Shown piece by piece: positions 34,256 through 43,134 of a stretch of 64,000 nt of DNA; position 1 is the first letter of the stretch, and each line of letters starts with the position of its first letter. The stretch spans positions 17,817 through 81,816 of the forward strand of contig JAYRKY010000014.1 in assembly GCA_041905525.1 (NCBI GenBank), read 5' to 3'. Source of the DNA: SHVO01 sp041905525. GTDB taxonomy: Bacteria > Pseudomonadota > Alphaproteobacteria > Rhodospirillales > Rhodospirillaceae. The position numbers and the translations under genes are program-made. Below the pieces are notes generated by a model. The model was given only the letters and a program-made list of their open reading frames with translations. It was not told the DNA's origin and ran no database searches.

Positions 34256-34909
34256 TTAGGACGCGGCCTTCATAGCGGCGGAGACCTGACCGACCTTGAA
34301 ATCCGGCTCGGGTTTCGCCGCGAGCCCGGTGGCGACGAGGAAGTTGCGCAGGATGCGGTGGCCATATTCCGAAGCGATGCTCTCCGGATGGAACTGCACC
34401 GCGGTGATGGGATGCTTCTTATGGGCCAGACCCATGATGAGGTCGTCCTCACTGGTGGCGGTGATCTCGAGATCGGCCGGCAGGGTGCCGCGATCGACCA
34501 CCAGCGAGTGATAGCGTGTGGCGGAGAACTGCGGCGGCAATCCGGCGAACATGGCGTGGCCGGTGTGGGTGATGCGGCTGACCTTGCCGTGCATCGGCAC
34601 GGGCGCGCGCACGACCTTGCCGCCGAAACACTGGCCTATGGATTGAAGGCCCAGGCACACGCCGAATAGCGGCACATTGGCCTTCGCGGCTTCGGCGATC
34701 AGCGGCAGGCAAATACCGGCGCGATCGGGATCGCACGGGCCGGGCGAGATCACGATGCCGGCCGGTTTCATCGCCAGCACGTCCGCGACGCTGGCCTTGT
34801 CGTTGCGCACGACGGTGAGATCGGCCCCGAGCTCCGAGAGGAAGTGCCAGAGGTTGTAGGTGAAGCTGTCGTAGTTATCGATGAGGATGTAGGTCGGGGA
34901 CGCGGTCAT
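34256..34909 (-). CDS. trpG: Anthranilate synthase glutamine amidotransferase component
   Basis: Class I glutamine amidotransferase delivering ammonia to TrpE (and possibly shared with aminodeoxychorismate synthase). ILIDNYDSFTYNLWHFLSEL is the N-terminal signature; the nucleophile Cys is in PLFGVCLGLQSIGQCFGG and the His-Glu pair in AVQFHPESIASEYGH. It has 217 residues. It is the first gene of the trpGDC cluster. The catalytic partner trpE is not next to it or anywhere in this window. Confidence 0.96.
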   Translation of the reverse strand: MTASPTYILIDNYDSFTYNLWHFLSELGADLTVVRNDKASVADVLAMKPAGIVISPGPCDPDRAGICLPLIAEAAKANVPLFGVCLGLQSIGQCFGGKVVRAPVPMHGKVSRITHTGHAMFAGLPPQFSATRYHSLVVDRGTLPADLEITATSEDDLIMGLAHKKHPITAVQFHPESIASEYGHRILRNFLVATGLAAKPEPDFKVGQVSAAMKAAS

Positions 34910-35302
34910 GGCAGCTCACTTACGTACTTAGAGACAGCTTCTATAGAAACGGCTTCGAAGAGCAGGGCGCTTCGAGAGACCGGTGCGCGCGGCGGGCCTT
35001 GCGGTCCAGGCGCCGGCGCAGCCCCTTGCCTTATAGTGAAGCGGCGCGCGCCGAGCAAAGGCCGGGGGCGGACCACAAGATGGTGTGGGCCGAAATCCGG
35101 CGGACAATCTGCATTTTACGCAGCACCGATTTACGCGGCAGACGGGCAAAAAGTAAATGACTATAAAGGGTTAGCGCGACTTTGCGTTACGGGGCAGTAC
35201 GCGGCAGTGAGGGGTGCTCTGCCTGTTCAAGCGGGGAGGGCATATCCTCAAACTACTTTTGGAAGTCGTCCCAGCGCAGAAACTCTCGGTTCCGGGGCGA
35301 GG
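34910..35302. other. Gene-free region upstream of trpG
   Basis: About 390 bases between trpG and the end of the next minus-strand gene. It should contain the trpG promoter; a TATAGA hexamer lies on the minus strand near 34939-34944 but lacks a matched -35. I see no leader peptide with a tryptophan run and no terminator-antiterminator pair. Confidence 0.45.
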
Positions 35303-36217
35303 TCACTTTTCCCCCGTCAAATACTCCCGCATCAAATACGCGATATCGCCCTTCAGCAAATTCGCCGGCGTGTCGCGGTCGGGGGTGTGATAGAGCGCCT
35401 TCAGATAGGCCACATCGTATTTCGTGAGCCCCGTGGCGATGTCGTCGCCGCAGTCGAGGAACATGTTGGTGATGCTGGGCACCGGGCGACAGCGCTCGAA
35501 GGCTCTGGCTTGCGACAGGGTGAGCATGGCGGCGTGGTCGGCAATGGCGCCAATCTCCTGATTCTCGACGCGCACCAGGTCGATCACAATGGTGACGGCC
35601 AGGAATTCGGCGCGAAAGCCGGTGCGCAGGCGGCTGCCCTCGACCGTCGCGGTGGCGAAGCCATAAGGGTTGTCCGGGATGAGCTGACCCATGCGGTCGC
35701 GGGTGCCGGTGGCGTACCACCCCTGGATGGGATGTTCGACGGTGGCAAGTTCCTTGGCTTGCGCGGCGTAGTGATAGCCGAGCAGGGCCGGCAGTTTGGT
35801 GCGGATGGTGTCGAGCATCTCCTGCGGGCGCTCGGTGAAAATAATCTGCAGATTCGGCGAACAGTCCGGGTCCGTGTTGACCGGCGCGCCGATCTGTTGC
35901 GCGACGCTGCGCACGCGCGCATCGACAAACTTCGTGAAGTTCGGCGACATGCCTGTCGTGTGCGGGCAGAGGCGTGTTTTCCAGCGCGAGACCGCGTTGA
36001 GCGGCGAGGGCATGGTGGCGACGTCGACGAAGTTGCGCACGATGGTGCGCATGCGGTTCGCGGTGATGGTGATTTCTTCGGTCGGGATCGGGGCGACGAT
36101 CTTAGGCAGCGGCGTGGAGCGCGCGGGCGCCTCGGCCGGTGCATCTTGCGCGGCGGCGTCGCCCAATGCAGCACCGGCGAGCGCGAGGAGGACGCTGGTG
36201 GTGAGGAGGATTTTCAA
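35303..36217 (-). CDS. Secreted protein of unknown function (304 aa)
   Basis: Signal peptide (KILLTTSVLLALAGAALGDA, then AAAQDAPA) and a soluble domain. ITANRMRTIVRNFVDVATMP, RWKTRLCPHTTGMSPNFTKF, DPDCSPNLQIIFTERPQEML and the C-terminal MFLDCGDDIATGLTKYDVAY, LKALYHTPDRDTPANLLKGD resemble a family of exported uncharacterised proteins common in sphingomonads and Caulobacterales (W-x-x-x-x-C-P...C-x-P-N-x-x-x-x-F-T). The Cys residues may form disulphides. The best start is TTG 36217, with GGGGC nearby; the only upstream ATG (36322) would bury the signal peptide behind 35 residues. Confidence 0.65.
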   Translation of the reverse strand: MKILLTTSVLLALAGAALGDAAAQDAPAEAPARSTPLPKIVAPIPTEEITITANRMRTIVRNFVDVATMPSPLNAVSRWKTRLCPHTTGMSPNFTKFVDARVRSVAQQIGAPVNTDPDCSPNLQIIFTERPQEMLDTIRTKLPALLGYHYAAQAKELATVEHPIQGWYATGTRDRMGQLIPDNPYGFATATVEGSRLRTGFRAEFLAVTIVIDLVRVENQEIGAIADHAAMLTLSQARAFERCRPVPSITNMFLDCGDDIATGLTKYDVAYLKALYHTPDRDTPANLLKGDIAYLMREYLTGEK

Positions 36218-36326
36218 ATGTGCCCCGCCCTGATTGGAATGGCCCCGGGGGAGTATAGCCGGGATTGAGGGGTGGTGCAGGGGGCTCGCACGGAGTGGGC
36301 GTCGGCGCGCCAAGGCGCTCACGAAA

Positions 36327-36357
36327 AATGGGCTCAGGTCGGTAACCTGAGCCCATT
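36327..36357 (-). terminator. Terminator after the DUF1236 gene
   Basis: AATGGGCTCAGGT (36327-36339) pairs perfectly with ACCTGAGCCCATT (36345-36357), with loop of five bases. On the minus strand it is followed by a T run, matching the end of the gene at 36388. Confidence 0.85.
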
Positions 36358-36387
36358 GCTTTATCGGAGTGAAGAAACGAGCCGCGC

Positions 36388-36726
36388 CTAGTCGTTCCAG
36401 ACGTGGATGACTTTGCGGGTGGTTTTATCGACGATCACCGGGTCATCGTTGATGATCACGTAGGCGTATTTATCGGGTTGTTCGACGTGGATCGTGCTGG
36501 GCAGCGGATGCACGGTGATGGTCTGCGGCAGCGAGGCGCCCACCTGCACGTTCACTTTCGGATCGACCACCGGCTCGAACTTCTTCGTCACGGATTCCTG
36601 ACGGATGATGTTGCCGTATTCGTCCGACCAGGTGCTGGTCGTCGTAGTCGTCGTGGCCGATTGGGCGAACGCCGCGCCTGAAATCAGGAGCGCCGCGGCA
36701 AGGGTGGGGAGCACTGAGCGTTTCAT
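36388..36726 (-). CDS. DUF1236-containing secreted protein
   Basis: A 112-residue precursor with signal peptide (MKRSVLPTLAAALLISGAAF, AQS). The mature part is Thr-rich at first (TTTTTTSTWSDEYG), then has the DUF1236-like segment LPSTIHVEQPDKYAYVIIND, DPVIVDKTTRKVIHVWND. DUF1236 proteins are small periplasmic proteins of unknown role in alphaproteobacteria, sometimes with an SH3-like partner. ATG 36726 has AAGGAGAG upstream. Single-gene unit ending at a terminator. Confidence 0.75.
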   Translation of the reverse strand: MKRSVLPTLAAALLISGAAFAQSATTTTTTSTWSDEYGNIIRQESVTKKFEPVVDPKVNVQVGASLPQTITVHPLPSTIHVEQPDKYAYVIINDDPVIVDKTTRKVIHVWND

Positions 36727-37120
36727 AGGATTCTCTCCTTATTATTGTAGGTGCCGTGCGGCGGGTGACGCACGGACATAAACGGATATGGGACCGCGGA
36801 AGGAGAAGCCCACAGGCGGAGCGGGAGAAGGAGACGGGTGTGCGCGTCGGGGGAACTCGCGTGGGAATCATTCAGTGTCATTACCCGCTTAAGGCGGGCA
36901 ATCCAGGAAGGGGTGCGAAGGGGGGAGAGAAATCCCCGGGGCGCGTCAGTCGCGCGGGGAAGGATTACAGGCGTAAAAATGGAGTACGCATTGGCCCGCA
37001 TATACTGCGTCTGCACTATTTCCGCTCTGCCCGCGTTTGTGACGGTGCGCGTGGCGGCTTTTTTGGGGCGGGGAAAGGGCTTAAGCTGCGGGCATCGTTT
37101 CATTCCAGAGGGGGGACTTC
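36727..37120. other. Gene-free region with a palindromic repeat
   Basis: About 390 bases between divergent genes. It contains GTCATTACCCGCTTAAGGCG then GGCAATCCAG (36877-36905), an inverted-repeat element of a type widespread between alphaproteobacterial genes (GTCAT-CCCGC...GCGGG-ATCCAG). The remainder presumably holds the two promoters. No RNA gene is visible. Confidence 0.5.
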
Positions 37121-38752
37121 ATGACTGTTCGAGCGGTGACGCGGCGGGTGTTGATGGCCGGGGCGGCGACGGCGGTGCTGGCGCTGGGCCTTGCGGGCTG
37201 CGGCGAGAAGAAACAGGCGCAGGCGCCTTACGAGGTGGAGGAGGTGATGCTGTCGCAGATCTCCGCCGACCTCGCGGCCGGCAAGACCACAGCGGTGGCG
37301 GTGACGCAGGGCTATATCGACCGCATCAAGAAATACGACAGCGCGCTGCACTGCGTGATCGGGGTGATGCCGGATGCGATCCAGCAGGCCGAGGCGTCGG
37401 ACGCGCGGCGTAAAGCGGGTAAGGCGCTGGGTCCGTTGGACGGTATTCCCATCCTCCTCAAGGACAATATCGATGCGGCCGGTCTGCCGACGACGGCAGG
37501 CTCCTATGCGCTCGAACATAATGTGAAGCCCGATGCGGAAGTGACCAAGCGCCTGCGCGCGGCGGGTGCGGTGATCCTCGGCAAAGCCAACCTGTCGCAG
37601 TTCGCCGGCTGGCGTCCGGCCGAGACGGTGCTGAATAGTTCCACTGTCGGCGGCGAATGCCGCAACCCCTACGACCTGACGCGCAGCCCGGGCGGTTCGT
37701 CCTCGGGCGGCGGCGCCACCACGGCCGCGAGCTTCGCCGCCGCCAATATCGGCAGCGACACGACGGGATCGATCATCGGGCCGTCGTCGTTCAACGGCAT
37801 TGTCGGGCTGCGGCCGACCATCGCGCTGGTGCCGCGCACCGGCGTGGTGCCGATCAGCGCGACCATGGACACCACCGGGCCGATGGCGCGCAGCGTGCGC
37901 GATGCGGCCATGCTGCTGACGGTCATGGCGGGAACCGATCCGCGCGATCCGGCCAGCGCCGAAGCCGATGCGCATAAGACTGACTACGCCGCGGCCTTGT
38001 CGACCGAGGCCCTGAAAGGGAAGCGTTTGGGTGTGGTGCGCGACTTCGGCGGCTACACCGAGGCGACAAGCCCTGTGTTCAACGCCGCGCTCGAGGTGAT
38101 GAAGGCGCAAGGGGCGGAACTGGTGGAAATCCCGGAAGGGCAGTTCCCCGATCACCGCTTCGAGCAGCTGGCGATCATGTCCTTCGACTTTCGCGAGGAC
38201 TTCGCCAGCTACATGAAGGATGCGCCCGACACGCAAAAGGTGCGTACGGTCGAAGAGCTGATCGCGTTCAACAACGCCGATCCGCGCGAGAGTGCCTTCG
38301 ACAGCGGCTTGATCGAATATGCCGCCCGCCGCACCACCGGCCGCGCGGACCCCGAGTATACCAAGATGCGCGAGTTGGTGACCCAGCGCACCGCGCGCGA
38401 CGGCTTCGACAAGGTGTTCGCGAGTTTCAACGTCAGCGCCGTGGTGCTGCCGACGCGCGATGTGGCCGACGTCATGAAGCCGAACGGCGAGAAGCAGCCG
38501 AACCGCATCCCGAAAGACAACGCGAAGGCACCGGGCTCGGGCTCGAGCATCGCCGCGCTCGCCGGGTATCCGAACCTCAGTGTGCCGATGGGCAGCGTGA
38601 ACGGGCTGCCGGTGGGTTTGTCGCTGATCGGACCCGCGTGGAGCGAAGCCGATCTCTTGGCGATGGGCTATGCCTATGAACAAGCCGCGAAGGTGCGCGT
38701 GGCACCGACCGCTTACAAGGAAGCGGTAGCCGCGGCGGGGGAGAAGAAGTAG
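37121..38752 (+). CDS. Amidase-signature family lipoprotein
   Basis: A 543-residue exported amidase. The N-terminus has a lipoprotein signal with lipobox LAGC (Cys27). The amidase signature triad is Lys114 (PILLKDNID), a Ser in RSPGGSSSGGGATT (Ser193-195) and nucleophile Ser217 in GSDTTGSIIGPSS. DGIPILLKDNIDAAGLPTTA and GIVGLRPTIALVPRTGVVPI are strongly conserved blocks. Such enzymes hydrolyse amide bonds of small molecules or peptides; the substrate is not readable. GAGGGGGG precedes ATG 37121. A terminator follows at 38778. Confidence 0.93.
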   Translation: MTVRAVTRRVLMAGAATAVLALGLAGCGEKKQAQAPYEVEEVMLSQISADLAAGKTTAVAVTQGYIDRIKKYDSALHCVIGVMPDAIQQAEASDARRKAGKALGPLDGIPILLKDNIDAAGLPTTAGSYALEHNVKPDAEVTKRLRAAGAVILGKANLSQFAGWRPAETVLNSSTVGGECRNPYDLTRSPGGSSSGGGATTAASFAAANIGSDTTGSIIGPSSFNGIVGLRPTIALVPRTGVVPISATMDTTGPMARSVRDAAMLLTVMAGTDPRDPASAEADAHKTDYAAALSTEALKGKRLGVVRDFGGYTEATSPVFNAALEVMKAQGAELVEIPEGQFPDHRFEQLAIMSFDFREDFASYMKDAPDTQKVRTVEELIAFNNADPRESAFDSGLIEYAARRTTGRADPEYTKMRELVTQRTARDGFDKVFASFNVSAVVLPTRDVADVMKPNGEKQPNRIPKDNAKAPGSGSSIAALAGYPNLSVPMGSVNGLPVGLSLIGPAWSEADLLAMGYAYEQAAKVRVAPTAYKEAVAAAGEKK

Positions 38753-38775
38753 CGGGAACGCACGCGACAGACGCG

Positions 38776-38810
38776 AGAAAAGGGGTCGGGGGTTCCTGGC
38801 CCCTTTTTCT
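38776..38810 (+). terminator. Terminator after the amidase gene
   Basis: AAAAGGGGTC (38778-38787) pairs with GGCCCCTTTT (38798-38807, with one G-T pair), followed by T-rich sequence. Confidence 0.7.
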
Positions 38811-38864
38811 TTAGAGGAGTCGCCGCGGCGGCCTACCGCCTTATGCTGTCCGCTCACGAAAGGA

Positions 38865-38966
38865 GGTCAGACGCCAATTCCGAATAGAGCCTTCGTGCCG
38901 ATGAATAATCTTTAGCGGAATGGGTATCTGACCGCGTTTCGTTCGCTATACTCGTGCCTGACCCCA
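38865..38966. repeat. REP-like inverted repeat A
   Basis: GGTCAGACGCCAATTCCG (38865-38882) and CGGAATGGGTATCTGACC (38916-38933) form an inverted pair matching at 15 of 18 positions. CGTGCCTGACCCC (38953-38965) follows. Related arms occur at 40158-40230 and 43037-43068. Confidence 0.65.
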
Positions 38967-38986
38967 ATCCTTTGCTCTCATTCGGT

Positions 38987-40087
38987 ATGAACCTCTTTCA
39001 ACGACTCAACGAAGCGCGGGAGCGACGCCGCGGGGAGCTGCGCCATGCGGTGCGGCTCACGGTGGCGGCCGTCATCGCCTATTTTGTCGGTGAAACGCTT
39101 GCGCTGCCGCAGGCGTATTGGGCGGTGTTCACGGCTGTGCTGGTAAGTCAGGCCAGTGTCGGTGGCTCGGTGAAGGCGGCCGGCGATTGGCTGATTGGCA
39201 CGCTGGGCGGTGGCGCCTATGCGGCGTTGGTGAGCACGCTGGTACCCGAAGGGGATCCAGTGACCAAGGGCGCGGCGCTGGGCGCGGCGCTATTGCCGCT
39301 CGCGTTCCTGGCCGCGGTGCGGCCCACCTTCCGGTTCGCGCCGGTGACGGGCGTAATCATAATTTTAATCGCGCCGATCACGCAGATGTCGCCGCTGGAA
39401 GCGGCGATGAACCGCTTGATCGAAATCTGTCTGGGCGGGGCGATCGGCATTGTCACGTCCCTGTTCGTGTTGCCGGCGCGCGCGTCGGGCATTCTCAATC
39501 AGGCGGCGGCGCGCGGGCTTGAAACTCTGGCCGCGATCCTTGCGCTGCTGCCGCGTCTGCACCAGGGCGGTGAGGTGGAAGGCGAATATAATGCGCGCCA
39601 CGATCAGGCGCTGGTGGAACTGGAACGCCTGACGCTGGCGGTGGACGAAGCCAAGCGCGAACGCGCGAGCTTCCTGTCGGGGGCACCGGACCCGGAACCG
39701 ATACTGCGCGGCCTGCGGCGTCTGCGCGCCGACATCATCATGCTGGGGCGCGCGATGGCGTCGCGCCTACCGGAAAGCTATCACGCGCGGTTGACGGAAG
39801 ATCTGACCGGTGTGCTCGACGTGGTGCGCAGCTATTTTCTCGCCCTCGGCGAAGCGCTGCAGGCGCGCACGCCGCCGCCGCCGCTAGAGCCTGTGGACGC
39901 GGCCCTGCGCGAATACGGCGCCGAATTGGAAGCTGTGCGCGAGGAAGGGCTGACGCGAGGGCTGGCGGCGGATGTGCTGGCGCGGACCTTTGCGGTGGGC
40001 TTTGCCCTAGAGCAGTTGCGCACGAATCTGGGCGATCTCGCCAACCGCACCGCAGAGCGGGCGCGGAAGGCGGAGAAGGCGGGGTGA
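38987..40087 (+). CDS. FUSC-family / aromatic acid exporter-like membrane protein
   Basis: A 366-residue protein with about six hydrophobic segments between residues 25 and 170 (HAVRLTVAAVIAYFVGETLA, YWAVFTAVLVSQASVGGSVK, RFAPVTGVIIILIAPITQMS) followed by a long soluble helical C-terminal part. LPQAYWAVFTAVLV-x-Q-x-S-x-G-x-S is typical of the FUSC/ArAE (YccS, AaeB) superfamily. Only one membrane half is present, unlike the double-unit transporters. Start ATG 38987 is favoured over GTG 38954, because the latter falls inside a REP-like repeat; neither has a clear ribosome site. Confidence 0.8.
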   Translation: MNLFQRLNEARERRRGELRHAVRLTVAAVIAYFVGETLALPQAYWAVFTAVLVSQASVGGSVKAAGDWLIGTLGGGAYAALVSTLVPEGDPVTKGAALGAALLPLAFLAAVRPTFRFAPVTGVIIILIAPITQMSPLEAAMNRLIEICLGGAIGIVTSLFVLPARASGILNQAAARGLETLAAILALLPRLHQGGEVEGEYNARHDQALVELERLTLAVDEAKRERASFLSGAPDPEPILRGLRRLRADIIMLGRAMASRLPESYHARLTEDLTGVLDVVRSYFLALGEALQARTPPPPLEPVDAALREYGAELEAVREEGLTRGLAADVLARTFAVGFALEQLRTNLGDLANRTAERARKAEKAG

Positions 40088-40157
40088 CGCCGGTGTAACA
40101 GAGGCGACCCTCGCGAGGCGCCGAGAGGTTCTGATAAAGTCCGCGCGGAATGCGGGT

Positions 40158-40230
40158 TTGAGGTTAGACACGAAATACGCCGCGCGGGTGCAAACGCCCC
40201 GTTCACCTGGTTGTTCGTATCTGACCTCAA
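40158..40230. repeat. REP-like inverted repeat B
   Basis: TTGAGGTTAGACACGAA (40158-40174) and TTCGTATCTGACCTCAA (40214-40230) pair at 15 of 17 positions around a 39-base loop. The right side continues TTCCGC, sharing the CAATTCCG word of element A. Confidence 0.65.
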
Positions 40231-40266
40231 TTCCGCTTCATGCATTTCTTCGTTTTCGGAGTTTTT

Positions 40267-42996
40267 ATGGTCAAGAGAACTTTTCTTGCGCTGGCCGCTG
40301 CAGTCCTGTTTGCGGCTGGCGGGGCCCAGGCGCAATCCAATCTCAAGGATCTCAAGCTGGAGCTTCCGGCGTCGAAGTACACGCTGAAGAACGGTCTCAC
40401 TCTCATTGTCCACGAGGACCGCAAAGCCCCGGTGGTGGCGGTGCAGGTCTGGTACAAAGTAGGCTCGCGCGACGAGCCGGCAGGACGGTCGGGCTTCGCG
40501 CATTTGTTTGAACATCTGATGTTCAACGGCAGCGAGCATTCCGACACGGACTGGTTCAAGCCGGCGCGCGCCATGGGCGCGACCTCGATCAACGGCACCA
40601 CCAACGGCGACCGCACGAACTATTTCCAGGTCGTGCCGCGGGGCGCGCTCGATTCTATTTTGTGGTTGGAATCCGACCGCATGGGTCACTTCCTAGGCGC
40701 GGTGACGCAGGCGAAGCTGGATGAGCAGCGCGGCGTAGTGCAGAACGAGAAGCGCCAGGGCGAGAACCGCCCCTATGGTTTCGCCGCGGAGCGCATTGCC
40801 CGGGCGATCTATCCCGCCGGGCATCCTTACGCGCATACGACGATCGGATCCATGGACGATCTCAACGCGGCGACGTTGGACGATGTGCGGGGCTGGTTCC
40901 GCACCTGGTATGGTCCGTCGAACGCTATCCTCGCGCTTTCGGGTGACATCAGCCCGGCCGAAGCGCTTGAGAAAGTCGAACGCGCTTTCGGCGATATCCC
41001 GCCGGGACCGCCGGTGGCGCGGGTGAAGGAGTGGTCCGCCAAGCGCACGGGGGTGCAGCGCGACGTCGGTTACGATCAAGTGGCGCAGCCGCGGATTTAT
41101 AAAATCTGGAATCTGCCCTCCAGCGCCACGCGCGATACGGCGCTGCTCGATTTGGCGGCCGACGCGCTGGCCGGCGGGCGCACCGCGCGCCTCTACAAGC
41201 GTTTGGTTCACGACGAGCAGGTGGCGACCAGCGTCGGCGCGTCGATCGACCACGGCGAGATCGCGAGCGCGCTTTATGTGACCGTCGATGTGAAGCCCGG
41301 CGTGAATGTGGCGAAGGTGGAAGCGGAGGTCGATGAGGAACTGGCTCGGCTGCTGAAGGACGGACCGACCGCGGACGAGCTCAATCGCGCACGAACCGAC
41401 ATGGCGGCGAGCACGGCGCGGGCGCTGGAGAGCAGTTTCGCCAAGGCCGCGATGCTGATCGGCGCGGAATCCCTGCACGGCGATCCGCATGCCTGGCGCA
41501 AAAGCCTTGATGTGGCGTTGGGAGCGACCTCGGCCGAGGTGCGCGACGCCGCGCGGCGCTGGCTATCGGATGGGCAGTATATTTTGACGGTGTTCCCACA
41601 GGGCAACTATGTGACCGCTGCACGTGGAGTCGACCGCGCGCAGATTCCGAAACCGGCGCCGACGACCCCTGAAACCTTGCCGCCGCTCGAACGTGCAACA
41701 CTCGCCAACGGCCTCAAGCTCACGGTGGCGGCGCGGCGCGGCACGCCACTGGTCACCATGACGCTGGCGGTGGAAACCGGCTTCAGCGCGGCGGAGGCGG
41801 CGCTGCCTGTGGGCGCCGCGGACATGACCGTGGGGCTTTTGGACAAGGGGACTACCACCCGCGACGGGCTGCAGATCAGCGACGAGCTGCGCGGTCTGGG
41901 CGCAAATTTATCGGTCGGCGGCGACGATGAGCGCGCCACAGTGTCCTTGAGCACCCTGAGCGTCAACCTCGACCCCGCGTTGGCTCTATTCGCCGATGTC
42001 GCTTTGAACCCGGCGTTTCGGCCCGAGGATGTGGAGCGCGAGCGCAAGCAGGCGATCCTGGGAATCGCGCGGGCCCGTCAATCTCCGAATGCCGCGGCGG
42101 GGCGCGCGCTCCAGGCGCTGGTGTTCGGCACGGAGCATCCCTACGGACGGCTGACGACGGAGTCCTCCTTGACTGCGTTCACGCGGGAGATGGCGCTTGG
42201 CTATCACAAACGCTGGTTCACTCCGGACAAGGCGACGCTGGTGATCGTGGGCGATACGACGCTCGCGGAGATCAGACCGAAGATCGAGAAGGCTTTCGCT
42301 GGCTGGCAGAAGGGCGCCGTCGAGCGGATGCCGGTGCCCGAGGCCCCGCCCGCGAAACCGGGCGTCTATGTGATCGACCGGCCGGGGGCGCAGCAGTCGA
42401 TCATCATGATCGGGGCCGCGGCGCCCAAATGGACGGTGGAAGACCAGGTTGCGTTGGGGCTGTTCAACGATGCATTCGGCGGCGCATTCACGTCGCGCCT
42501 GAATATGAATCTGCGCGAGGACAAACATTGGTCCTACGGGGTGCGCAGTGCCATCGGGGGCGACGGCCGGGGGCCGCGTCTCTTCCAGGTGGGCGCGCCG
42601 GTGCAGACGGACAAGACCGCAGAGAGCGTCTTGGAGCTACGGCGCGAATTCACGGAGCTGGCGAAGATTCGTCCGTTGTCGCAGGACGAAATCGGCCAGG
42701 TGAAGAACGACACAACGTTGTCGCTGCCGGGGCGGTGGGAGAGCCTGGACGCGGTAAAGAACACAATCGTCGATCTCGCCTACCGCGGGCTGCCGGATGA
42801 TTACTGGTCGTCTTATCCGGCGCGCATACAAGCCACGACGCAGGAGGAAATCGCGCGCGTAGGCGCCAAGTTCGTGCGCCCGGGGGAGATGGTCTGGGTG
42901 ATCGTCGGCGACGCCGCCAAGATCGAGCCGGAGCTGACCAAGCGCGGGATCGGCCCACTGACCCGCGTGGATGCGGATGGGAAGGTGGTGAAGTAG
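40267..42996 (+). CDS. Secreted M16-family zinc peptidase (two M16 units)
   Basis: A 909-residue exported metallopeptidase with signal peptide (VKRTFLALAAAVLFAAGGAQ, AQS). The first M16 unit contains the inverted zinc motif H79-L-F-E-H83 in SGFAHLFEHLMFNGSEHSDT, with a downstream Glu in DEQRGVVQNEKRQGENRPYG. The second unit (from about residue 475, LPPLERATLANGLKLTVAAR) lacks HxxEH and is the inactive half. This layout is the usual one for periplasmic pitrilysin/insulinase-type proteins in alphaproteobacteria. GGAG precedes ATG 40267. It should degrade peptides in the periplasm. Confidence 0.92.
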   Translation: MVKRTFLALAAAVLFAAGGAQAQSNLKDLKLELPASKYTLKNGLTLIVHEDRKAPVVAVQVWYKVGSRDEPAGRSGFAHLFEHLMFNGSEHSDTDWFKPARAMGATSINGTTNGDRTNYFQVVPRGALDSILWLESDRMGHFLGAVTQAKLDEQRGVVQNEKRQGENRPYGFAAERIARAIYPAGHPYAHTTIGSMDDLNAATLDDVRGWFRTWYGPSNAILALSGDISPAEALEKVERAFGDIPPGPPVARVKEWSAKRTGVQRDVGYDQVAQPRIYKIWNLPSSATRDTALLDLAADALAGGRTARLYKRLVHDEQVATSVGASIDHGEIASALYVTVDVKPGVNVAKVEAEVDEELARLLKDGPTADELNRARTDMAASTARALESSFAKAAMLIGAESLHGDPHAWRKSLDVALGATSAEVRDAARRWLSDGQYILTVFPQGNYVTAARGVDRAQIPKPAPTTPETLPPLERATLANGLKLTVAARRGTPLVTMTLAVETGFSAAEAALPVGAADMTVGLLDKGTTTRDGLQISDELRGLGANLSVGGDDERATVSLSTLSVNLDPALALFADVALNPAFRPEDVERERKQAILGIARARQSPNAAAGRALQALVFGTEHPYGRLTTESSLTAFTREMALGYHKRWFTPDKATLVIVGDTTLAEIRPKIEKAFAGWQKGAVERMPVPEAPPAKPGVYVIDRPGAQQSIIMIGAAAPKWTVEDQVALGLFNDAFGGAFTSRLNMNLREDKHWSYGVRSAIGGDGRGPRLFQVGAPVQTDKTAESVLELRREFTELAKIRPLSQDEIGQVKNDTTLSLPGRWESLDAVKNTIVDLAYRGLPDDYWSSYPARIQATTQEEIARVGAKFVRPGEMVWVIVGDAAKIEPELTKRGIGPLTRVDADGKVVK

Positions 42997-43036
42997 GGGC
43001 GAAGAAGGAAGAGCCGATAGAGCGCTCCCAAAAAGG

Positions 43037-43068
43037 GGTCAGGCACGAAAAGCGCTCCGTGCCTGACC
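43037..43068. repeat. REP-like hairpin C
   Basis: GGTCAGGCACG (43037-43047) and CGTGCCTGACC (43058-43068), a perfect 11-bp inverted repeat. The same word, CGTGCCTGACC, occurs at 38953-38963. It sits between the convergent M16 and MFS genes and may double as a transcription end. Confidence 0.7.
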
Positions 43069-43134
43069 AACATGACCTTCATCGTTGCTCTTCGAATCTG
43101 AGCCGTTTTCTCGGCGTGCGCGCGTGACCCGTGG

